DNA of 64,000 bases from Anthoceros angustus (taxonomy: Eukaryota > Streptophyta > Anthocerotopsida > Anthocerotales > Anthocerotaceae). The notes below the pieces were generated by a model, which did no database searches, was not told where the DNA came from, and was given only the letters and a program-made list of their open reading frames with translations. The DNA lies in contig VJWM01000192.1 in the NCBI GenBank assembly GCA_010909165.1, positions 357,411 through 421,410 on the forward strand. Reading direction: 5' to 3'. Both the position numbers and the translations under genes were made by a program. Shown here one piece after another: positions 54,506 to 64,000 of this stretch. How positions within the stretch are numbered: position 1 is the stretch's first letter; every line of letters begins with the position of its first letter.

Positions 54506-57036
54506 TTAGCCATCGAGGGCACTGTATTGCCAGGGATCAAATTTCGTCGGTACTTCGTACTCCTGGCTTGCCGCTTCCACCGCAGCACGGTGCTCGCCGT
54601 ACTTGTGAGTGAACTCGTACACTTCCAGGTCACCCCAAGGAGTGGATGCAATTTCCCCACTCATCCTAAACCACCGGGGCACAAATTCTTCCCTCTTCTC
54701 TTCTCGGAGTCTTTTTTCTGTCCGTTGCTGTTCTTCGAGCCTGCCCATAACAAATATCCGCCAGTAATCAGCGTCCCCTTCACTTTGGCAATCCGTAGCC
54801 CGCTCAAAGCAGTACAAGAGCCACACACCTTGTTTTCTCAGAACCTGCCTCCTTATCACCCTTCTCCAAATGAAGTCTATCGGGTCGAAGACGGGAATCA
54901 GAAGGAAGCAACCCTCTTGGAGCAGTTTCAAAACTATTTATTTTGTGGGCAAACGACGTGAAGTCATACTTGTTGTCGCCCTGAGGTGTTGGTGCAACCC
55001 TCCACACCTGGTTTACAACAGAAAAGCTGTGAGAAGCCAGCGTTGATATGGTGAGTTGCTCAAAAAGTTTTATTTTACCTCCTGCTTACCTCCTGCAGTT
55101 CTGTGCTAGGAAGGGGCTCGCCATCCAAATCACAAGGTTGGCAAGACAAAGATGAATTCCATTTTCCCGTGACAAGGATCTGAGGTTCTTCATTCCTGTT
55201 GTACACATAGCCATCAACCTCATAGCGACCAGCTCTGCAGGGCCAAACATATTTTTAGCAGCGAGAATGAATTGGAAACCAATAGACCAAACACGTGCAT
55301 GGGCAGACACCATCGTACTTCATGGTGAAGAAAAAATGCTTATGCTCAATCACCAGAATAACATACCCAAACCACCCACAGGCCTGGAAGCATAGCACCA
55401 CTTTATCTCCTGTCGTGAGATTAGTCAAGACCATTTCTCCGGGTGACTCAACCCATGTTCGTCCGAAAATGAGATTGTGCACTTTCGTGGGTGGCGGCAC
55501 CAGATCTAGCAACTCACCAGACCTCTTAAGGACAACCCTGGTCCTGCACAGATGTGATGGACAGTTGTTCTCTGTTTCTCCAAGAAAGCAGCAAGCCACC
55601 TCATATAAGCGATTTGATAGCAAGCTTCAGACCACATGGTTGTCCTGCAAATTTACCTTCCAAGAGGATACACGTCCACAGAATTGCCCAGGAATTTGGT
55701 CTTCAACTTAGAAGTCACATCATATGCGAAGTGCTTATTTTCCGCATGACCGGAACTCATCGGAGGATGATGACTAACCTGCACAGTTATCCAATGGCGC
55801 ATCAGACACCACAAGAGGGTGGGTTACTTCTTGACGGCCAGCTTTTACTTGCAGAGTGTCTACCTGCTCTGAAATGAAGGTGATGTCATTATGGTTCACC
55901 ATCTCATACGTTTCTCCCAAAATTGGGTTGAATGGTTTCCAGGTTCGTCGATATGCATAGTACACAGAGACCGCCCAGCTTGCTACATAAGAGAAGAGGA
56001 GGTACTTGTCAAAGTCAGTGATGACAACCACCGAGCAGGGTCACTAAAAAGGTACAGACACTCATCCTAGCCTAGCCTACTTACCGGCATACACGATCCT
56101 CATGTATGGGTCATCACACTCGTCAGCTTTGTTCAGGAGATCGGAGTATTCCATTAACTGCAGTCCGTTAAGCACAAATGAAACAAACTACAGAAGGAAA
56201 TAGCTGAGAGCATGGATAAATCAGATACAGATCTTCAGTCAGCCGTGGACCTAGAGCACCTTACCTCCGCCATCTTCTGGAGCATCGTCATTGGTTCGAA
56301 AATTCCAACAGGGAGCGTCACCATGGATGTCACATCTGACCCGATGTATTTATGCATCATCTTCCAGTAGCCCTCTCGCTCCTACATGTCCACAATAGCC
56401 ATCACACGGACACCGTGACTTTTAAGGAACATAGAGAACTACGTGTAGGTGAAGAAGAGGAGGAGGAAAAATTGTGACGTGGGATCCAAGAGCCGGCAGC
56501 TGACAACAGCCTCTCGTTCCAAGCATGAACCCCATGCCGTAAAAAAAAACCAATCGCTCACTCACATGCCAATCCAATTAATAAAAACGATTTCCTAAAC
56601 ACCAAACTAAACCTCGATTACAAGGGATGCAGGCACACTGTCAACACTTCTTGCTCTGGATGTAGACAAACGATCTCGTTAGGATGAGCAGGCTGCGATA
56701 CATAAAGCATAGAAGGATGAGCACCTCACCTCCTGCTCAAACCTCCCCCTGGCCGCCTCCTCTTCGGCATCATCTCCTCCCCCTTCAGGATTGACTACTT
56801 CTAGCCCTTCGTACCCCAGTAGACTGCAACGAACGAACGACACGGCGACGAGAGAAAGCATGTAAGTAGGTGGGTGCAGAGACCAGTGGAGCTGTGCCAG
56901 ATCGGGATCCCGCTGGTGAAGACGAATTATCCAACCTGTTGACGCCTTTGTGAACAGCGTTGCCAAAGCTAGTGATGCCTGAGGAAAGAGCGGCAAAGAA
57001 GCCGCCGCCTTGCCTCCTCCCTCCTGACCGACTCAT
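54506..57036 (-). CDS. Oxysterol-binding protein-related protein, ORP3-like
   Basis: Ten exons: 57036-56936, 56823-56730, 56381-56265, 56157-56085, 55983-55864, 55778-55657, 55543-55367, 55234-55090, 55007-54839 and 54740-54506. All introns are GT-AG. They total 1,353 nt, giving 450 residues, close to the short plant ORP3 group. It lacks a PH domain. The N-terminus '[20 protein letters not shown]' leads to '[15 protein letters not shown]'. The lipid-binding domain has '[14 protein letters not shown]', the signature 'EQVSHHPP' (about residue 168, split by intron 5), '[17 protein letters not shown]' and '[20 protein letters not shown]'. The C-terminal helix reads '[14 protein letters not shown]'. 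ORPs exchange sterols and phosphoinositides at ER contact sites. Every frame is clean. It is divergent from the phosphatase-like gene, with 186 bp between start codons. Confidence 0.96.
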
Positions 57037-57222
57037 GGCGAGCGAGCAGCAAAAGCCAAGCCAAGCCTCCCAAGGAGCGACCCGATACCGTACGTGCAGG
57101 GAGAGGCGGGCCGAGAAGAGGGCGCCCACCGGACCGACAGCGAAGGTGGGAACAATAAAGGCAAGGCAAAAACAATCTACGGATGTGAATCTATCTAGAC
57201 TAGGCCACTTCACCCGTCTTCT
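57037..57222. promoter_or_regulatory. 186-bp divergent promoter interval
   Basis: It separates the ORP start (57036, minus) from the phosphatase-like start (57223, plus), so both promoters and 5' leaders must lie here or overlap the neighbouring gene. I see no clear TATA box. Confidence 0.5.
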
Positions 57223-59121
57223 ATGGCAGGCACAGTGAACCTAAGCCTGTGGAGCGGGATCGGTGTGGTGGGTGTGTTGCGCCCAAGCTGGAAGAGGAGC
57301 AGGGTCGCAGGACACCAGAGTGCGGGCGGGTATGGGCGGTCGCAACGAGCAAGCCAAGGGAAGGGGAAGGGGCAGCTTCAGTGTCGAAACAGCGCCGGCG
57401 ACGAACAAGCGCAGGCACAGGCTCAGACGCAAGCGGCGGCTCCAGCTAAATTCGATGTCAGAAGCAACTGCGTGACTCCGGTCTTCCGCGTTTCGCCCTA
57501 CTTTGATGATGTGAGCTCACTGTCAGTGACGGCCATTTTTGTACTAGACTGTCGTTCACTGGGCGGGATTGGAAGGCAACGTCCGGCCCAATTTTGGTGT
57601 TGGGTGATGGTCGCCTGCCGGGTCGGATTCCTCTTCGGGACCCAGACCCGAAGGCGGAATTTTTTTTTTCTTGCTATGCTGGTCGTTGTAGAATGGAGGA
57701 AGGCAATAAACCGGTGGATTGGAATGGATACAGTCCAGTCCAGTACAATCCACTACACCGTTGCTGCTTCTGTTTCTGTTGTGAATGTGAGCTTCATATG
57801 GTAACGAATTCCTGGCCTGCCATTTGGTTGGCGTAGGGAGCAGCCCAGAGGTCTGGCAAGATGGGCGTCTTATTCCTCAGTGAAGGCAATGTGTGTCGCT
57901 CCATATACGCAGATGCCGTCTTCGCGGCCTTGATAGACAAGGAGGGATTGAATGACTCAGTGGAGTGTTCCTCGAAGGTGAGAGCGATATACCCGCTTGC
58001 TCTCCTTTCCTTGGTGTTGTTAACAGCCAGGACTGGAGAGGACTCGACTTACTGGAGGGAGGGAAGGAAGGAAGGAAGTGATTCACAGTTCAGCTCGAAC
58101 GTGCTGCCAGTGCAGGCAACGAAGGACTACAATGCCGGAGAAGCGCCAGACGAACGAGCCGTGGAAGTTGCGAGGGAGGCAGGGTTGACGCTGCGGCAAG
58201 CAGGTGGAGCGCAGGTTTTTACTTGCCCGCAAGATCTTGTCAGGTGGGACCTTTTGGTAGTGATGGACAAGGCAAGACATCCCCTCCCCTCTCTACCCCA
58301 CCGATTATGGGCCTGGCCTGGCGTGGCCTGGCCTTCCCTTTCTCGCAGCTGCATCACGTATGGTTCATGGAAGGGTTCTTATCAAGGTGCAATGCAATGC
58401 AGTTCAATGCTTCGGATGTGATGAAGGAAGTCACTGTTTACGAAACCATCAACAAGCAAGATAGATTTTCTTACAAAGTCCGGCGTCTAGGAGAGTTTTG
58501 CGGGACGAGATTGGTAGGTGCTGGCTAGCTTATCCATCCACTTTGAGGCTGTTCTGCTCACTCTGATATCAGTGTTGGTGCTGTTGCCATGTTATGCACT
58601 GGAGGCTCAGCTTTCTCATGGCCTGTCCTGCTTTGCTTGTTTGCACTGACAGGTTGAAGACATAGACGATCCCCTATATGGAAACATGGGTGGTCCTGAG
58701 GAGGTGGTGAGTTTGGAAGACGTAACCTTCCTTGCGACTGATCTGTCTCACATGTAAGCACGTCATGCTCACGGTAGGAGTACCTAATGTGTGTCTTAGT
58801 CCATTTCTCTTGCTGTTGCCGCTGTCCCAGGAGCTGTTGCACCAAGCCTTGAAAGACATTCAAGAATCATGCGCTGGTTTGTTGAACTTTATACTGCAAG
58901 TCCGGCAGACGCTGCAAGGTGATTACTCCACTCTTGTCGACTCCTCTTATTCATTACGCCGCCTCTAATGTATCCTGGTGCTAGCAGACTGGCTACTTTG
59001 AATTGACGGGACCATGGTTGCGGCAGGATCGGAGACTCTTAGGGAAGGCGTAGCACGTCAGTTGAAGCAAATGGAAGCGCTGGATTGGCTAGTACCTCCG
59101 ATGTTGAGCAGCAAGTCGTAA
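57223..59121 (+). CDS. Low-molecular-weight phosphotyrosine phosphatase-like protein
   Basis: Seven exons: 57223-57510, 57837-57977, 58116-58271, 58403-58513, 58653-58706, 58831-58918 and 59027-59121, giving 310 residues. The first 95 codons are basic and low-complexity, with Gln/Ala repeats, like a transit peptide. The core starts 'GVLFLSEGNVCRSIYADAVF': it aligns with the P-loop C-L-G-N-I-C-R-S but has Ser where the nucleophilic Cys belongs. 'YNAGEAPDERAVEVAREAGL', 'WDLLVVMDK' and the general-acid region 'DIDDPLYGNMGGPEEV' are kept, then helix 'ELLHQALKDIQESCAGLL' and a 31-residue extension. Intron 3 uses a GC donor (AAG|GCAAGA). It may be a pseudophosphatase or substrate-binding protein; organelle targeting is inferred. 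Confidence 0.88.
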
Positions 59122-59486
59122 ATTATACAGTAGTTGCCACGCCTCACCTCTTGTCACTTTTCGCGATTCGCTACTGCTCATAGGACATTCATGGTTATTA
59201 CGTTGTCGTATTTGGGATTCTCAAGAAACTCGATACTGGGCTAACCTTTGAATCCCAAGAAACTCGATCTAGGCTACGCTATGTGCGCTGGACGTGCAGA
59301 GCTCGGCATACTGCGAGGCTAGGTCTGTACGCAGGGCAGTGCTTACTTACTCCTAAACCCGGGAGCAACAGTAATACATAACCAAAGAGCGTAGGATGTC
59401 CCGTCAGCCGACTTGCATCTTCCTCCTCAGAGGCTCATCTGGGAATAGAGGCATGGGCCAAAATTGACTGGTGCTTTGTCGAGAGT
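59122..59486. other. Interval between convergent genes
   Basis: This holds the 3' ends of the phosphatase-like gene (plus) and malate dehydrogenase (minus). No additional gene is seen. Confidence 0.5.
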
Positions 59487-61175
<1,689 letters not shown>

Positions 61176-61570
61176 GTCTGCTGCGGGAGAACTCGCAGGT
61201 GCGGCAACTTGGTCTCGGCGAGGGAGGAAGCGGATGGGACGAAGGCAGGGAGGCAACGAGGACTCTTAGCTTGGCTGGCTGGCTGGAGGAACGAGGAGCT
61301 CAGCGTCAGAGTCATTCGTTCCTCCTTCCACCGCATTTCTCACGCCGTTAATTTGATTCCAAATATGGAATATGATGCCAGCGGTAATGCCTAGGGTGGG
61401 TAGCTACTAGGTACCAGGTACATTTGCTCATAAAATCTATCGTTACCTACTTCGAAACCGATCTTCTCATCTTCTCGCCTCAAAAAAGAATTATTTGCCA
61501 CTTCGAAACCCATCTATGGAATACCGATCTCGTCAGGAAGCCCTTTAGAGTTTTTTTCGATGGTGATAAA

Positions 61571-61606
61571 AGAAGTTTTCCCGCCGCATACGACGGGAAA
61601 ACTTCT
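61571..61606. repeat. 13-bp-stem hairpin upstream of MDH
   Basis: AGAAGTTTTCCCG (61571-61583), a 10 base loop and the exact complement (61594-61606). The copy near 63783 is shortened. Confidence 0.9.
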
Positions 61607-61889
61607 GATATCTCATTAAATCGGCCCGGCTTTGCCTCGTGTCGATCTCGTCACTAAGCTTTGTGGTGTGTGTGTGGAGATTCTTTTAGGTTTTGACACA
61701 CAAGGTTTTTCTTTGTTAGGGCATCGGGCATGGGCCATCGCACATCCATTCGCATTATCGCCCGTCGGTTGCCATAAGGAAACCGTCACCGAGCCTTTAT
61801 GGTAGATAGCGTGGAGGAGCCATCGCGGCGCCTGTTGCGACCATACGGGCCTTTGTGGTGATAACTGGAGGCACCATGTATGCGCCTCG

Positions 61890-62800
61890 TCTGGCTTTAC
61901 GTGGCGCGACTTTCTTGCGGCAATGCGTACGCGCGCAATCCGTGTCGTTGTAGGAAGGAGTTCGTTCCCAAGGAATGTCGGGGCTCCGTTTGCGGCGTTC
62001 GAGGCGATTCTCGTCTTACTTTCGTCGTTGATCCAGCGCTCACGCTCCTCGATTCCGTCTAACCGTCTTACAGGCCGGTATGGCCAAGCGTTTAGGACCC
62101 GTTCGCGTCCGTTCGTTCGTTCGTCTCTCACACCTCGTCCGTTCCTCTCTCCACTCACACTACACTTATCGGTCTTAAGGAAAGGCGCGGGTTACCAGTC
62201 AGGACCTCCTCGCGTTCTCGGGCCTCTCCGTCCGGGCTCTGCCGCCCTCCGAGTCCCTCCGGCTCACGTTCGGTCCGTTCGGTGGGCGCGGCTCGGGGCG
62301 AGCCGCAGTCCCGATCACCCTTCCACCGCACACCACAACACGTTAGGTCCGTCACGGGACCACGATCAATCCCTCCCGGGTATCGTGCACCTTTCGGTGA
62401 CTCGGGACTCACGTTAGCAAGAAGACACACAAAGGTGCAGAGCGGCATCAACACCAAGAAAGATGATTTATTGGGGCAGACCCTCTTATACTACGCCGGT
62501 CGTCTTTATTACACCCCTATTACGGTGATGGCCATTTCGGTATGCTAATCGGCCGCCTACCATCCTATTCCTCCCTATCTCCTTCGCGGCGGTGGGGGGG
62601 AAGGTCCGAGTTCCCTTGGGATTGGTGGTCCAATCTCCGTCACGGCGGTTGCGGCGCAATCGGATGATCCGGCCCTCCTCTCCCGGAATCACAGCCGGGT
62701 TGGGCTCGGCGGCGGCGGCGGCCGTTACCACGTCATCCTCCCCCTCCCCATGGGTCCCCTCGGTGGGGCCACCGCTATCCTCCCCTGCGTAAGTCGAAGG
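61890..62800. mobile_element. LTR-like repeat plus element C 3' fragment
   Basis: 61890-62440 matches 35690-36312. 62450-62790 matches 47270-47700 of element C ('cctcttatactacgcc', 'gtctttattacac', 'gttgcggcg'), so the two repeats are parts of one family, presumably LTR next to the ORF 3' end on the minus strand. It is the uninterrupted counterpart of the site that received Copia B. Confidence 0.65.
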
Positions 62801-63168
62801 GGCTCCTCCTTCTTCGAGTCACCTCGGTCCGGTCTCGACTCGGTCCGCACGACGAACAACCCGCTCAATACGCCGATCAACCAGGGCATCGTCTACGGCT
62901 CGGGGCACGGCGGCGGCGAACGGAGCGTTCATGTCGCTCCATCCCGGCGGCGGACAGTTCCTCGGCGACGGCTCCGTGCGGTTCGTGTCGGAGACCATCA
63001 ACCTCAACCCTATGAGAGGTTTGCTGGTGACCTAATTCGGAAAGTAACTTTGGAAGGTGCATGCAAAAGTGAAAGCCAAAGCAAAAGCAGCCTCCGGATT
63101 CGGATCCAAATCTGGATCCACCAGCCAGCTACAAGCGGTGAGCCAATTGGAGAAGGAATGCACCTCAC

Positions 63169-63390
63169 CTCAGCACGGGTGTTGACATGACTAATGTCAG
63201 CCGCCACGCCGGGTGTGCCGGCAATGTCATAAAGCGAAAGTTGCGTCACCAGAGGATTGAGCTTGAGAAGCAGGCCCAAGGGCTGACCAATGCCGCCGGC
63301 GGCTCCTAGAACGGCAACCTTGCGCTCCGGGGTGGAGGCCGAGGCGAACGTCCGGTTCAGCACAAGAGATGCCGCACGCCGAGCGGCCAT
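63169..63390 (-). pseudogene. Duplicated first exon of malate dehydrogenase
   Basis: Codes the same 74 codons as exon 1 of the complete gene, presequence and 'GAAGGIGQ' loop included, with the donor GTGAGG and intron 1 preserved. Only 7 bases of exon 2 follow before unrelated sequence, so it cannot make the enzyme. Its upstream region is also duplicated, so a transcript could still start here. Confidence 0.9.
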
Positions 63391-64000
63391 GTCTGCTGCG
63401 GGAGAACTCGCAGGTGCGGCAACTTGGTCTCGGCGAGGGAGGAAGCGGATGGGACGAAGGCAGGGAGGCAACGAGGACTCTTAGCTTGGCTGGCTGGCTG
63501 GAGGAACGAGGAGCTCAGCGTCAGAGTCATTCGTTCCTCCTTCCACCGCATTCTCACGCCGTTAATTTGATTCCAAATATGGAATATGATGCCAGCGGTA
63601 ATGCCTAGGGTGGGTAGCTACTAGGTACCAGGTACATTTGCTCATAAAATCTATCGTTACCTACTTCGAAACCGATCTTCTCATCTTCTCGCCTCAAAAA
63701 GAATTATTTGCCACTTGAAACCCATCTATGGAATACCGATCTCGTCGGAAGCCCTTTAGAGTTTTTTTCGATGGTGATAAAAGTTTTCCGCGCCACGGGA
63801 AAACTTCTGATATCTACATGACATCGGCCGCTGGCACTTTACGTGTCCCGATCTAACTAAGCACTGGTGTGTGTGGAGATTCTTTTAGGTTTTGACACAC
63901 AAGGTTTTTCTTTGTTAGAAAGTCGGGCATGGGCCATCGCACATCCATTCGCACTTATCGCCCCATCGTCAGTTTGCCATAAGGAAACCGTCACCATCGA

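Noticed and set aside
55560-55643. Possible extra exon in the ORP gene ('[20 protein letters not shown]')
   Set aside because: It lies within an intron (55544-55656); the flanking exons join perfectly without it and the family has no such insert.

Overview
This is nuclear DNA of a land plant with a large, repeat-rich genome. The evidence is conserved plant genes with GT-AG (once GC-AG) introns, Ty1/copia retrotransposons primed by initiator tRNA-Met, a PPR relic and plant-type LRR, GH17 and ORP genes. The PPR style and the odd gene content suggest a fern or another seedless plant; that placement is inference. Only a small part of the window encodes host protein. The rest is nested and degraded mobile DNA.

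Layout. 1-3256: end of a coiled-coil transposon ORF and a two-copy 1.3 kb repeat. 5092-7578 (-): a damaged gene joining a ParB-like domain to a DNA-methyltransferase-like domain, with a spliceosomal intron. 10479-11650 (-): GH17 glucanase. 12084-12600: a 75 bp minisatellite. 12690-16247 (+): an LRR gene cluster (one decayed copy, one truncated tandem copy, one intact gene). 17140-17400: PPR relic. 18050-18650: LTR-like repeat. 18766-26293 (-): complete Copia element A with 151 bp LTRs. 26302-27365: unknown ORFs and a non-LTR relic. 27863-28118: 32 bp minisatellite. 28995-31857 (-): intact 11-exon ABCE1/RLI gene. 36313-45086 (+): complete Copia element B with a perfect 5 bp target duplication, inserted inside an older LTR-like repeat. 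47230-52230 (-): a coiled-coil retroelement without recognisable polymerase (element C). 54506-57036 (-): intact oxysterol-binding-protein-related gene. 57223-59121 (+): low-molecular-weight phosphatase-like gene lacking the catalytic cysteine. 59487-61175 (-): mitochondrial malate dehydrogenase, whose first exon lies in a 2,215 bp tandem duplication running off the window.

The four housekeeping-type genes at 28995-31857 and 54506-61175 splice into clean full-length proteins. They share no pathway: ribosome recycling, lipid transfer, a phosphatase-like protein and mitochondrial carbon metabolism.

Three things deserve a second look. (1) Transposon copies differ again and again by loss of the middle base of CAG or CTG, leaving CG, while the genes do not show this. 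That is the plant CHG methylation context and suggests methylation-linked read or consensus error, so many transposon 'frameshifts' may be false. (2) The intron-bearing ParB/DNA-methyltransferase-like gene. (3) Antisense cysteine-containing coiled-coil ORFs between pol and the 3' LTR in both Copia elements, together with extra ORFs before gag.
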